Shown: positions 33,701 to 48,700, numbered from the stretch's first letter. The stretch is 64,000 nucleotides of DNA from Flectonema sp. DT1601 (GCA_964019425.1 OZ025835.1:620001-684000), one strand, 5' to 3'. Notes: generated by a model not told the origin, from the letters alone. Numbers and translations: made by a program.

Positions 33701-36700
33701 GGAAGCGGTGGGAGATTGAGCGGAGTGCTGAGCGAGGTGGAGGCGGATGCCGATTTCCACGAGGGGAACTTCATGGGGGCAAGTGCGGCGGCCCAGCCGG
33801 ACCTAAAGCAGACCTATCTGCTTGGGGGTCTTCAGAAGGCGGTAAGCTTGTTCCAGACATCGCCGTTTGACGGGAGGAAGAGGGTTCTGATCGTCGTCGC
33901 AGATGGCGAGCTGAACGACAAGGACTCGTACACGGCGGCAAGGGCGGCACTCGACCAGGCGCAGGTTCATGTGTTTGGTATCGCGTTAAGGCCGTTCAGT
34001 ACGGTGTCAACCGATGATGTGAAGACGCAGCAGACATTGTCGGGAGCCTTGTCGGACCCGAAGGACCAGCACCTACAGAGCCTGCAGGTCGATGAGGTGG
34101 CCTCGGCGCTGAAGGGTCTGTGCGATCCGAACCACGCATGGGGCAAGTTCATCGCAGATACGAGCGACGGGGTGGCATGCACACTGTACGCGAGCAAGGA
34201 TCCTTGCAACAAAGACGACGGGTGTGTGTGGTACGACCGGACGCTGTCCTGTGGAGATTCACCGTGCCTGGCGCACTGCAAGCAAGACAACTGCACCTCA
34301 GCGGACGCCGACAACCACTGCGTGTGGAACCAGACCCTCAGTGCGTGTCGCAAGCAGGAGCTCTGCAACCACCCGGACACCGTAGAGTGCGAGAAGGACG
34401 ACAAGTGCGAGGTCGACCCTGCGGACAGGAAGACGTGTATCGGAAAGATCTGTGACCACGACAACCAGCAGGGATGTCTGGCGGACCCGAAGGGGCCGTG
34501 TGTGTGGAACGAAAACGGAAAGGATTGCAGCAAGCAGCCGTGCGTGTACTTCGAGCCGGTGTTCTGCAACAACGACACCGAGTGCACTTGGAATAGGGAC
34601 GCAGACCTGTGCGAAACGATCAAGTGCCGCTGGGGTCAGCAGGTAGAGTGCGAGGAGAAGGACGGAGGAATCTGCGAGTGGAAGAACAACACGTGCACGT
34701 TCAAGCCGTGCAAGGAACACCCCGATGAAAAGACTTGTGGAAAGGACGACCTGTGCACTTGGGGAACTGACTGCGAGGTGAAGTACTGCAAGAGATACGG
34801 CGAACCGGGGGCGTGTGACCAGGACGGAGAGTGCATGTGGCTGAACAACACTTGCGTCGAGAAGAACTGCGGCGAGTTCGAGGTGTGCAGGTGCCGCAAG
34901 GATGGGGACTGCTACTGGGACAAGGGAACCTGCAAGACGTCGAAGTTTGGAGAGTGCCCAACACTGGACATCGTGCTGGTGGTTGACGGTTCCGGATCAA
35001 TGAGCCAGAGCTTCGGAGTGCACCCTCACGGATTCTACGGACTGATGGAGATGCTGAAGACATGGGTTCAGTCGCTGTCGTTGAGCGGGCTGCCTGCCGG
35101 AGGCTCTCCGTTGCTCGACGGGAAGGCGCGTGTCGGATTTGTCCAGTTCAGTGGAATCCCAACGAACAAGCTGCCGAATGGAAATGTGGACGCAGCCCAA
35201 ACGACTCCGGCGCAGACTGGGGCGAGCGGAAGGTTGACGGGTTTGAGGACCGAGCTCGACGCGGAGCTGGAGTGGCAGGAGACGAACTACATGCAGGGCG
35301 GAACCTTCATAGCCTCGGCGCTGGACACCGCGGCGGACATGTTCAAGGAATCCCCGGGTAGTTTGAGGAAGAAGGTGCTGTTGGTCTTCACGGACGGGGA
35401 GATCAAGGATGTTGATAGGCTGAAAGACGCACGTGGAAGGCTCGAGAACGCCGGGGTGGTGACCTTCGGGGTGGTGGTGAGGAGGTTCCTCGCCCACACG
35501 CCGGTCGACCTCAACGCGGAGAATTCCCTGAGACCGATCACATCGGAGCCACACGTAGAACACTACCTGAACCTCATGCTCAGCGAGATACCTGACGCGC
35601 TTGACGGACTGTGCGACCCCAACAGCCTGTGGGGCAAGTACGTAGTCGACCCTCAGAGTCAGGCAGGAGTGCACAAGCCTTGCAGGAATTACGTGGACAA
35701 GACGAAGTGTGACAGCGACCCGGGATGCCTGTATCAGGAGGTGCTGACTGCGTGCGTGGACACTCCTTGCATCCGTCACTGTGAGGAGTCCGAATGTAAC
35801 GGCGATCAGGGGAACCACTGCGAGTGGAACTCGCAGGAGCAGGTTTGTTACAAGAAGGAGATCTGCCCGCACACAACCCCGCAGGCATGCAACCAAGATG
35901 CGATGTGCGCATGGAACGTGACGGCTGGAACGGGAGAATGTGGAGAGAAGCCTTGTCTGCACCCTGACGAGAACAGCTGCTTGGCTGACACGGAGTTTGA
36001 GTGCACGTGGCAGACGGGAAGCCAGGAGTGCGTGTTGACTCCTTGCCAGTACCCGGACTCGACGACCTGCGGGGCGGACTCGGCATGCAAGTGGGACAAC
36101 AGCTGCCCTGATGAGGAGTGTGTTGTGAAGCCGTGCGAAGGGGCGGCGTCCGATGCCGCGTGCACGGCGGACTCGCGGTGCCAATGGAATGGAAGCTGTT
36201 CGGCCAAGGTTTGCTCTGAGTATGCTGGGGAGCAGTGCTGCAACGCAGTGGACGGGTGCCACTGGGACGTGCAGCAGTCGCCTGCGTTGTGCGCGCAGCT
36301 GCCGTGCAGGAAATTCGACCAGAACGGATGCAAGGGAGAGGATGAGTGCATGTGGTCGGACGCGAGTTCGATTTGCGTGGAGAAGGATTGCGGTGTGATG
36401 GACAAGTGCCAGTGCGAGGGAGACGCGGACTGCTTCTTCAGTTCGACGGCGGTCAGCTCACACTGCACGTTCCAGCGTTACGGTACCTGCCCGACCCTGG
36501 ACATCGTGCTCCTCCTCGACGGAGGGGCGTCGATGAGCCGTGCGTTCGGACGGCACCCGAACGGGTTCTACGCCCTTGTTGAAGTGGTGAAGGACTGGGC
36601 GGCAACGCTTCCTCTGAGCAAGGAGGTGGCAGGACAGCCGTCGGTGGCGAATACGAAGGCGATCCGGTTGGCGTTGGTGCAGTTCGCTGGAAGCAGCAAG

Positions 36701-39700
36701 TGGGCTTCGGATGACCCAAGGCAGGCGACCTTCTCACCACCTGGAACGGGTAGTGGGGGTCACCTGACCGGTTCCCTGTCGGAGGTGCGCGCTGATGCGG
36801 ACTACCACATGGGGGCGTTCCTCGGGGGAAGCCTGGTGACGCAGCCAACTACCCAGCAGACCTACCTGCTCGCCGGGCTCGAGAAGGCGGTGAGCCTGTT
36901 CCGGGCATCCCCCGTTGACGGAAGGAGGCGGGTGCTCATCATCGTGTCGGACGGAGAACTACACGACAAGGATGCTTACGGTCAGGCGATGTCCGAGCTA
37001 GACCAGGCGCAGGTTAGGATCTTCGGGGCGGTGATCCGGCCGTTCGCGACGCGCACGGCAATCGACCTGAGGGCGGAGGAAACCCTGAAGCAGATCGTGA
37101 GCTCGCCGGCGAGCGCGCACTTCCAGAACATTCTGGTGGACGAATTGGCGACGGCGCTGGACGGGATCTGCGAGCCGCAACACGTGTGGGGACGCTATGT
37201 CGCGGACGTTTCGGAGGAGGTGCTCCCTTGCCCGACGGTGGCAGAGAAGGATCCGTGCAACAAGCAGTCACACTGCGTGTGGTTCGATGAGACATTGTCG
37301 TGCGGAGACTCGCCGTGCCTGAAGCACTGCAAGCAGGACAACTGCACAGCCGACTGGCCGAACCAGTGCCAGTGGAAATCCGGAGGGTGCGTAAAGGAGG
37401 AAGTTTGCAACTATCCGACGGCTGCGCGGTGTCTGCAAGACGACAAGTGTGAGGTTGCGGGTGATGGAAAGACTTGCATCGGTAAGAAGTGCGAACACGA
37501 TAACGAGCAGGGATGCTTAGCCGACCCGGACCCTTGTGAGTGGAATAACCTCGCGCAGACGTGCGGAAACAGGCCGTGCACGTACGACGCAGTAGCGACG
37601 TGTGAGCAGGACTTAAATTGCACGTGGAACTTGGACGCCGACTACTGCGAGCTGAAGAAGTGCAGTCCATACACGGAGAAAGCAGACTGCTTGACGAAGC
37701 CGGCCCCAGGGTTGTGTGAGTGGGTGAAGCAAATCGGCGGAAATTCCCTGTGCGAAACAGCCCCTTGCAAGCAGTACTCGAGCGAGAAGGAGTGCAACGG
37801 GGATGTGATTTGCGAGTGGGACACCTCGATTGCGCCAGGTACATGTAACGAGAAGTACTGCAGAAGACACTGCACGAAGAGGGGTTGCAACCAGGCGACC
37901 TGCAAGGCGGACGCGAAGTGCATGATGGAAGGGAATTCGTGCGTGACGAAGGTCTGCGACAAGCTATCTTCGGACCCTTGTGAGTGCCACAACGACCCAG
38001 ACTGCTTCTGGATTCCGTCGGAGCAGGCTTGCGTTGACACCCGGTACGGGACGTGCCCGACCCTGGACCTCGTGGTGCTGTTCGATGGATCTGGATCGAT
38101 GAGCAATGCCTTCGGACGCCACCCACACGGGTACTTTGCGCAAGTTGAGATGCTGAAGAGCTGGGTGCAGGTGCTTCCGCTTAGCGGTGAGGCGGCGGGA
38201 ACGCCTTCGACGGTGAACCGCAAGACGCGCGTGGCGTTCATCCAGTTCAGCGGAGTTCCACAGGACAGCGGGTCGCCAGTAACAGGACCGATCCCGGGAT
38301 CGGCTCTCAAGACTCCGAGCAACACCGGAACGGCCGGAAGGCTGTCAGGCGACGCAGGCGAGCTGTTGGCGGACCTTTCGTGGCACGAGGCGAACTACAT
38401 GGCGCAGGGAACGTATATCCGAGCGGGTCTCGACATGGCAGCTGGAATCTTCCAGGACTCGCCTCTTGACGGGAGGAGACGCGCTCTCTTCATCATCACT
38501 GATGGGGCGATCCAGGACAAGAACCTGCTCGCGTCTGCTCAGGCAAAGTTGAGCTCTCAACAGGTCGAAGTGTTCGGAATCGTAGTTCGTCGGTTCGCGA
38601 CTCACACGCAGCTGGATGCGGACGCGGAGGAGACACTGAAGCCGATCACGTCGGACCCACACGCAGATCACTTCGTGAACGTCGACATGGACGAGTTGGC
38701 AGATGTGAACGGTCCGCTGACAAAGATGTGCGACCCGGCGACTGGTTGGGGAAGCGCACTCGCGATGCAACCTGTCGGCGGGCAACACCAGCCATGCAGG
38801 AAGTACGAAGGAAAGACAAGCTGCATGTCGGACCGCGGATGCGTATGGTCCGAGACCCTCTTGGGATGCGTAAACTCGCCTTGCGTGGTGCACTGCTCGG
38901 AGGCGACGTGCGATGGGGATGTAACCAACGGATGCGTCGGAGGGTGGAACGACTTGGAGAAGACTTGCTACCGCAAAGAAGTGTGCGGAGGGGACAACGT
39001 CGTCACATGTGAGTCGGAGGAAGGATGCGAATGGAACACGACGGCGGCTGACTGCGGGGAGAAGAGGTGCCATCACAAGACCGAAGACAGCTGTCTGGCG
39101 GATACCGAGGCGGTGTGCATGTGGAAGGACCCGACGACCTGTGTGTTGATGCCTTGCGTGAATCACCAGGCGCAACAGGAATGCGAGTTAGACACCGGGA
39201 AGAGCTGCATGTGGACCGGGATCAACACTTGCGTACAGAAGAAGTGCGTGTACACTACGGAGGTGGATTGCCGCTCTGATGCCTTGTGCGATTGGCAGAC
39301 ATCGAACCTGACCTGCACAGTGCGTCCTTGCGTCGAATACACCGAAGACAAGTCGTGTGACGCTGACCGCCGCTGCCACTGGGACACCAGCACCTCTCCA
39401 GGAAGCTGTCAGCTCGAGCGCTGTGCGAAGTACCCCGCGCAGGCGATGTGTGAAGCGGACTCAGGATGTCTGTGGGAGAACGACTTATGCGTAGAGAAGA
39501 CTTGCCACAAGATCCCTGAGAGGTGCGCGTGTCAGCAGGACCCGAGCTGCTTCTGGAGCAACACCGGTGGACGTGGAAGGTGCGAGGAACAGGCTTACGG
39601 TAAGTGCCCGACCCTCGATGTGGCGCTGGTGCTTGACGGTTCTGGTTCGATGAGCCAGAGCTTCGGCCGACACCCACACGGGTTCTACGCGATGATGGAA

Positions 39701-42700
39701 ATGATCCGTGACTGGGTGAAAACACTGCCGCTCAGCGGAGAGGATTCAGCGATCGGGTCGAACTCGGTACCCAGCGGGGGAGTGCGTGTCGGGCTCGTGC
39801 AGTTCAGTGGGTTGGCTGGAAGCACCGGCCCGACTGGCGGAGTAGTGAACTCAGCGCAGCGCACGCCGCCAGGCGTCGGTACAAACGGTCGTCTGAGCGG
39901 GGACCTGACGCAGCTGCAGGCTGACATCGAGTGGCACGAGGATAATTACATGAAGCAGCTGACCTTCATCGAGGAGGGTCTCGTAATGGCATCGAACATG
40001 TTCGCACAGGATTCACCGGTCGATGGACGCCGAAAGATCATCATCATCATCACCGACGGGGTGCTGATGGACGGAGACAAGCTTTCGGGAGTGCGGAGCA
40101 CCCTGAAGCAGCAGCAGGTGTTGGTGTTTGGTATCGCCGTGCGCCGATTCTCGGCGAGAACGCAGGGGGATATCGACGCGGAGGCGGCGCTGAAGCCTGT
40201 AGTCTCTGCTCCTGCTGACGAGCACTTTATGAGCTTGATGCTCGACGAGGTGCCAACCGAGGTGCTAACGGGACTTTGCGACCCTGCGAGCAAGTGGGGA
40301 AAATACGTCGCCGGTGGAGGAAGCGGAAGCATCGGGCTTCCAGCGGGGGCGGTTCCTTGCGAGCAGTTCCCATCGAAGGGAACGTGTAACCAGGAGAAGG
40401 GATGCGCGTGGGGAGACTCCGCACAGGTGTGTGGAAACACCCCTTGCTTCCAACACTGTGATGACGGTCCATGCACTGACGACAAGGAAAACCACTGCGA
40501 GTGGAACGCGACGGAGAGCGTGTGCTGGAAGTCGAAGCTGTGCGCTCACCCTGACGAGACATCTTGCGCGCAGGACAACGAGTGCGCTTGGAGGAACAAC
40601 ACGTGCTCCGAGAAGCCTTGCGTGCACGCCGACGAGGACGCATGTCTCGCAGACCCTGAGGGATGCGTTTACGACTCGCTGCTGTTGATCTGCAGCCTGG
40701 AGCCGTGCAAGACACTCAAGACGGAGGACGGCTGTTACGCAAAGAAAGAGATCTGCGAGTGGGACAAGCACGGATTGATCTGCAAGCCGAAGAGGTGCGT
40801 GTCATGCGGAGGAAATTCGACGTGCTGCGTCGAGGATGAGAGCAACAAGCAGTGGTGCGAGATGAACACGACCAGCAATGTGTGTCAGGAGAAGCCTTGC
40901 GTCGGGTACGCGGACGAGGTGTCTTGCCACGAAGACTTGGTGTGCGAGTGGGACTCGGCGGTGGCGCCTGGAAAGTGCAAGGAGAAGTTCTGCTCGCAGT
41001 ATGGGGAATCCGTTAGCTGCAACAACGAACCGGCTTGCCACTGGGACTTCTCAACGTGTTCGGACAAGAAGTGTGGAGACTACGCAAAGGACTTGACAGA
41101 CACGGATGAGGTGCACTGCGCATGCAACAGCAACCCAGAGTGCTTCTGGCACGACAACGTTTGCGTAGACGTGCATTACGGGGCATGTCCGACGATGGAC
41201 ATCGTGGTGCTATTCGACGGATCGGCTTCGATGGCAAATCAGTTCGGACGCCACCCGCGCGGATACGCTGCGCTGCTGGAGATGCTTCGGGACTGGTCAC
41301 TCCTGCTTCCGCTCGCAAACGACTACGGTAGAGCCGATCGCAACGGATCAGGGTACCCTGTGGGTCTGACGAGGATTTCGTTCATCCAGTTCAGCGGGAA
41401 TGAGAACAAGAAGGTGAACGGGGTGGTGAAGGGATCGTCGCTGAGCACACCGCTGACCGGGGTGAACGGGGCTGCTGGTGGAAGGTTGTCCGGGTACATG
41501 CCGGAGTTGACTGTGGATCTGGACTGGCAGGAGAAGAATTTCATGGGAGGGGGAACCTTCCTCGCCGAGTCGTTCGACATCGCCGCAGGGTTGCTGGCGG
41601 GCGCGCCGAACGACGGAAGGAAGAAGGTGATGATGGTGATCATCGACGACAGGATTGAGGACGCAGACCAGACCGCGCTCGCGAAGTCGAAACTGGATGC
41701 GATGGGGGTGCACACGGTCGGTATCGTGATTAGAAAATCCCAGTCCCACACGGTCGGGGATCTGGAGGCTGAAGCATCCCTGAGACCGCTAGTGACGGAG
41801 CCGCAAGAGACTCACTTCACGAACCTCATGATTGACGAGCTTCAGGAGAATGTGTTCGATAAGTGGTGCAACCCAGGAACCGCGTGGGGAAGGTGGTTGG
41901 TAAACCTGGGGACAACGGATTCTCACCTGCCGTGCGACTTCCACCACAACTCGGCGGAGTGCAACCGCGATTCGGGTTGCCAGTGGGACGACAGTTTGGT
42001 GAGGTGCGCAAACACCCCTTGTCTACAGCTCTGCTCGGAGAAACTGTGCATGTCAGCGGAGGAGAGCTTGCTGTGTGAGTACGACGCGAAGGATCACGCG
42101 TGCGGGAAGAAGAAGGTGTGCGCGGCTACGAACGCGAACGACTGTGGATCAGATCCCGAGTGCTGGTGGTCGACCAAGGACCGATGCGAGCCGCGCCCAT
42201 GCCAGCACATCACTGAGACTGCGTGCGTCAGCGACACGGAAGAAGAGTGCGTGTGGGTTGAGGACAAGTGCTCGTTGAAGAAGTGCAGCTACAACGTGTC
42301 TGCCGACTGTCTGGCGGATCTGGAGTGCACCTGGGACCAGGTTGCCTCGGTTTGCAGCGAGAAGCCGTGCCAGTATGTGGTAATGGACCTCTGCGTTGGG
42401 GACAAACAGTGCAAGTGGGAGAACAACAAGTGCGTTGAGCGCCCGTGTGCCCAGCATCTGGACGAGTCGTCTTGCCACACCGACGTGACGTGCAAGTGGG
42501 ACGTCGACTCATCGCCGGCGTACTGTACAGAGACTTACTGCGCGCGCTGGAAGGCTGAGAGCGACTGCGACGGGGATGCGGCTTGCGCATGGGACTCCCA
42601 GCAGAGTGGTTGCGTAGAGTCGAGGTGTGACCGCTTCAACGGAAACCAGTGTGCATGTCTGGAGGAGGCCGGGTGCTTCTGGAGTGGCGCATCGGACGAA

Positions 42701-45700
42701 TGCGTGACTTCAGTGTTCGGGGCTTGTCCGCCGCTCGACGTGGCGGTAGTATTCGATGGTTCGGGATCCATGAGTCAGGCGTTTGGTCGTCATCCTCACG
42801 GATACGAGGCGCTCACCACGTTCCTGAAGGACTGGGTGAAGAAGCTTCCGTTGAACGGGGACTCGTACACAGCGAAAGAGCAGACCAAGGTGACGGGCAT
42901 GCGTGTCGGGTTCGTCCAGTTCTCGACACCTGGGGCGCCGAGGACGACTGCCGGTATGGTGGGAACAGCAAACGGGCTCTTGTCTGGAAACCTGTCGGAG
43001 CTGGAGAAGGACATCGAATACCACAACAAGAACCAGATGGCCGACCGCACCTTCGTTCAGGGAGCCCTTGAACACGCAGTTGAGATCTTCAGAGCATCTC
43101 CACCGACGAGGAAGCGCGTCCTGATTCTGATCACCGACGGGAAGCTGAATGACGCGGATATGCTGAAGGCTGTCCGTGGATCGCTCGATGCCTTGTCCGT
43201 TCAGACCTTCGGAGTGGTAATCCGCCGCCTTGACACTAGAACCCAGGAGGATATAGATGCCGAATTTGCCCTTAAGCCGGTGGTGTCGCTGCCGACGGAC
43301 GAGCACTTCTTGAACTTGAAACTCGACGATGTGGTCACCGAGGTGTTCGACGCGATCTGCGACCCTACGAAGAAGTTCGGGGCGCTGATTGCGATGCGCG
43401 AGGGAGCTGTACACCAGCCGTGTGCTGTGTATGAGTCTGCCGGTTCGTGTTTGGATGACACGTGGTGCGTGTGGTCGGAGTCGCTCTTGGGATGCGTCAA
43501 CACGCCGTGCCTGTCATACGGATGCAGCGAAGGTGAGTGCAACGCCGCTACCAGCGACTTCTGCGCGTGGACTAACGGGAAGTCATGCGAAAGGCAGCCG
43601 GTTTGCCCAAAGCACGCATCGTCGCAGCTGTGCGAGGCCGACACCGCAAACGCGTGCAGATGGAACGGAACCACCTGCCAGGTGAGGAAGTGCAACCACC
43701 AGGCCGAGGACAGCTGCGTGACAGATCCGGAGGGATGCGAGTGGGACACGCACGACATGGTGTGCACCAAGACCGAATGCACGTACACAGAGGAGGCGAA
43801 GTGCACGCAAGCGGCCGAGGAATGCCAGTGGAAGGCAGAGGAGAAGCTGTGCGTGAAGGATCGCTGCAAGTCGCAGACTTGCGAGGCGAACCCGTGGTGC
43901 TGCGAGTGCGCGGCACACGCGGACGAAGTGACTTGCAACCACGATGACAAGTGCCACTGGTCGGTGGACGATGCACCATCGATGTGTAAGGCCAAGTACT
44001 GCAGCGGGTTCTCTGAGCAGGGAAGCTGCTCGACTGACCCTCAGCAGAGGTGCAGCTGGGACTCGGTGGACAACAAGTGTGATGACAAGAATTGCACAAA
44101 GATTGGGGAGCCGTGTCCGTGCAACAAGGACCTCGGATGCTTCTGGGATGGTTCGAAGAAGGAGTGCGTGACGGGGCAATTCGGAGGATGCCCGCTGATG
44201 GATGTGGTGATCGCGATCGATTCCACGACCTCGATGCAGGGAGCGTTTGACAGACACCCGAACGGGTACTACGCGATGGTTGAGAAGATTCGCGACTGGG
44301 TAAAGGGGATCCCTCTGTCCGGAACACTCGGAAAGGCATTTAAGGAAAGCCCAGCACAGGGTGTCCGCGTGGGAGTCGTGCAGTTCGCCGCAGAGGCAGG
44401 GGCGATCAAGTCACCACAGGGAGTGGGGAGCGCGGGACACGTTACCGGAGACCTGGACGAGCTGCTGAAGGACCTCGACTTCCACGAGAAGAACATCGTA
44501 GGTACAGACCGGGCGTACATCAAGAGTGCGTTGGACTTGACGAAGGGGATGCTGGGTTCGGTGACGAGGAAGCGGATCCTGCTGGTGCTGACTGACAGCG
44601 AGCTGAAGGACGCGGCGACTACGGCGACGGTGCAGAACTTGAGGACGCTGCTCGGAATGCAGGTGCAGACCTTCGGGTTGCTGCTGAGGCCAACAACGGC
44701 GTTCGATGCGTCGAGCTCGACGGCGAGGGAGGCGCTGAAGATGATCACTTCGACGGTGCAGGATGAGCACTTTGCGGATGCGACGATCGACGAGCTCGAC
44801 TCGATCTTGTGGGCATTGTGCGACCCGCACAAACAGTTCGGAGCTCTAATCGCCAAGTCAGCGACGGGTTCGGGTTCGGCGAGCACTCCTTGCCCAAATC
44901 ATCTCGAGAAGGATGCCTGTGACACCGACTTGTCGTGCAGATGGAGCGACCGCCTGCTCTCGTGTGCGGACTCCGGCTGCCTTGCTCACTGTGACAATGC
45001 AACGTGTGCCGAGGACCACGCTAACTTGTGTTCGTGGATCGACGGGAGCTGCTTCAAGCAGCCTATCTGCTCGCACACGGATGTGTCGGAATGTTTGATT
45101 GACCCGGGATGCGACTGGAATGCGAACAAGGTGAAGTGTGAGAAGAAGAAATGCCAACACGAGTCTGAGTCTGGATGCGTTGAGGACCTGGTTGGATGCG
45201 AGTGGGGGAGCGCGCATGACCTGTGCATAGTCCGCCCGTGCACGTACACTTCGCAGGATGCTTGTGGCGTGGACGCGAAGTGTACATGGGATTCGAAGAT
45301 TCGTGGAACGATGGCGTGGGCGTCTTGTGTGCTGATCCCTTGCCAGGCAACCGACGAGGCCGGGTGCTTGGCGGACGGGAAGAAGTGCGAGTGGTCGACC
45401 GAGACATCGAAGTGCGTGCCGAAGAAGTGCACGCCTTACCCTGACGAGATGACGTGTGACCATGATGACGCTTGCCACTGGAACACCGAGGAATCACCAC
45501 CAGGGTGCACGCAGAAATACTGCTCGAAGCACGCAGAACAAGTGCCTTGCAAGACGGACTCTGAGAAGTGCAAGTGGTCAGGTCAGGCGTGCGTTGAGCT
45601 GAAGTGCTCGGATCTGAAGGACGGGTGCAGCTGCAAGGCGGTAGACAGGTGCACATGGGACGCGAAGCGGTCGGCGTGCTTGGAAGGAGCATTCGGAGGG

Positions 45701-48700
45701 TGTCCGGTGATGGATATCGCGGTTGTGTTCGACGGTTCTGGTTCGATGAGCCAGGCTTTCGGCCGCCACCCACACGGCTTCTACGCGATGGTGGAACAAC
45801 TCCGTGACTGGGTGAAGACCCTGCCTCTGAGCTTAGAGTCGGCGGGTACGATGGATCCGCAGGCCGGAGGACTCCGTGTCGGGTTCATCCAGTTCTCGGC
45901 ACCAAAGTCTGCTATCCGGGCACCAGCTGGAACCGGAACTGGTGGAAGATTCTCGGGAGACGTTGCCGAGCTGTCAGCGGATCTCGACTTCCATGAGCAG
46001 ACCTACGCAATGGAGTCGACGTACATCTCGCAGGCGCTCGATTTCGCGGCGAACCTGTTCCAGAGTAGCCCTGCTGGGCGCCGCAAGGTGCTCCTGATCG
46101 TCACCGACGGGAAGATCCACGATGCTGCGGAGCTGAATTCGGCGAGGGCAGCGCTCGGCGGGCAGGGAGTCGAGGTGTTCGGAGTGGTGGTGAGGAGGTT
46201 CAAAGCGCACTCGGAGGTCGATCTCGAGGCTGAGGCGGTGCTCAGCGGGATTGTTTCGGAGCCGAAGGCAGACCACTACGTGAACATCCCTCTTGATGAC
46301 TTCTCGAGAGAAGTTTTGGTGGACATCTGCAACCCGAACAGCAAGTTTGGAAAGATCATTCTGAACTACCAGTCGTTAGAGGGACACCACCTCCCTTGCG
46401 GATCGTTCGTGACAGAGAAGGCGTGCTACAGGGAATCGGCATGCAAATGGAACGCGACGCAGCTGGCGTGCGAGTGGTCGATGTGCCACGATGAGTGCCA
46501 GGAGGCTTCATGCAACGGTGCTGCGGGGTGCGTGTGGGACGCGACGTTCGGTGAGTGTGGCCGCGTTGTTGAGTGCTCGAACCCGGAGAAGATTGCTTGC
46601 GAAGCGATGAAGTACACTGTAACGGACGAGGCCTGCCGCTGGTACGAAGGAGACTCTGTTTGTGGACCACCGCCTTGCACGGCGACGACTGAGGACAACT
46701 GCCTTGCTGACTCTTACGGTTGCCAGTTCGACGAGGAGGCAGCGGACAAGAGTAAGTGTGTTGAAAAGATGTGCAACGCGCCTGACCCGGTAACGTGCGA
46801 AGGGAAGGACACGTGTCAGTGGGACTTGGTGATCGGGAGCTGCGTGGAGAAGCCGTGTGTTCCATACAAGACGGAGGATGTCTGCGAGAAGCACTCGTAT
46901 GACTGCGAATGGAAAGGAAACACGTGCACCCCGCTGGAGTGCGTGCCTTACACCAACGAGAGGGATTGTGCGGCGGATGCCTCGTGCGAGTGGAAGACGG
47001 CGCACGCACCGGCACACTGCGGAGTGAAGGTGTGCCGAGTGAACAAAGACAAGCCGTCTTGCGAGGGTGTCGAAAGCTGCGTGTGGGACGACGCCCAAAG
47101 CACGTGCGATGAAGGGGTGACTCAGTGCAAGAGATTCTCGAAATCATGCGAGTGCGGAAAGACCTCCGGTTGCATGTGGAAGGATGACAGCTGCATGGCG
47201 TCAATGTACGCAAACTGTCCGGCGGTCGACGTCGTGGTATTGATGGACGGATCGACGAGCATGGCAGAAGTATTCGGTCGTCACCCACACGGGTTCCTCG
47301 CGGTGACCGAGCTGCTGCTGGACTGGGTGAAGACGTTGCCGCTCGCGGATGGAGAGGCAAGTGGAGCGGCTACAAAGGTGCGCACAAGCGGGTTCAGAGT
47401 CGGATTTGCACAGTTCTCGGCAAGCGGGGCGGCAAAGAGAACATCGACGGAGGGAACGAATGGATTGTTGTCGGGAAGCAAGGTCCAGCTGGTGGACGAC
47501 CTTCACTGGCACGAAGATCAGTTCAGGGGAAGCGCTACTGTGGACTCGTACGCGTCGCAGGCGATGGAGATGGCGAGCGTGATGCTCGACGACTCTCCGG
47601 CTGACAGGAAGAAGGTTGTGATTGTGGTGGCGGACGGGGCGATTCCAGACGCGAACCTCATGAAAGCAACTCGCGGAAGGCTGGAGGCGCAGAGGGCAAC
47701 GGTGTTCGGAATCCAGTTGAGGAGATTCTCAAAGCTGAGCCCGTTATCCGAGTCAGATGCAGAGACGATGAAGGCGCTGGTGACGGAGCCAGTGGACTCG
47801 CACTTCGAGTCTGTCGAGATGTCGGAGCTTGCGGATATTTTCGCAGGGTTGTGCAATGAAGCTACGTCGTTCGGATACTACGTGTCAAAGCATGGGGAGC
47901 CACTGCACATGGGATCTTGTGGAGAATGGGAGACTGCCGCTGGATGTGAGGTTGACAGCCTGTGCAAGTGGGCTGCGGCAGGAGCCGAGTGCGTGAGGAG
48001 TGCATGTCCGACCTTCTGCGCCGAAGACGCGTGTGTGGGTGCGCCAGCCAAGGAGCGCTGCGGATGGGACGCGGCGACCAAAAGCTGCCAGAAGCAGGTA
48101 TGCGAGTTCGCGACGCAGGGAGCGTGCGAGTCGACGACGGACACGGAATCTTGCCGCTGGGAAACAAGCACGTTGTCGGCGGCGGTGTGCAAGCCTAACG
48201 TGGGATGCTACGCATTGGAGGAGGTATCCTGCAATGCCGACCATGCGTGCTCTTGGAACGCCGCGAAGCCGGCCTGCGAAGAGCGCTCGAAGTGCGGTGT
48301 GATCGGAACGAAGCCAAAGTGTGATGACCGTCGCGAATGCGTTTGGAACACGGCGACATCGACGTGCGACGACGTGGAAGGATGCGGACTCTACCCAACG
48401 GAAACCGAGTGCGACTTAGCCCAGAAGGACGACTGCGCGTGGTCGGCCAGCAGCGGAGTGTGCATCGAGAAGGACTGCGGTGTCTGGGACGAGGGGCTGA
48501 AGTGCGAGGCGGCGCTATGCGAATGGGTGGACGGATCGAACGGAACGGTGGCACACTGCGAAGATCCGAAGGGATGCGCAATCTACGTCGGGGAGGAGGC
48601 GCAGTGTATCGAAGACGCGGTCTGTGAGTGGGATGCTGGGGTGTGCAAGGATAAGACTGGATGCCCAATCTACAAGGACGCGACGATCTGCCAGAAACTC

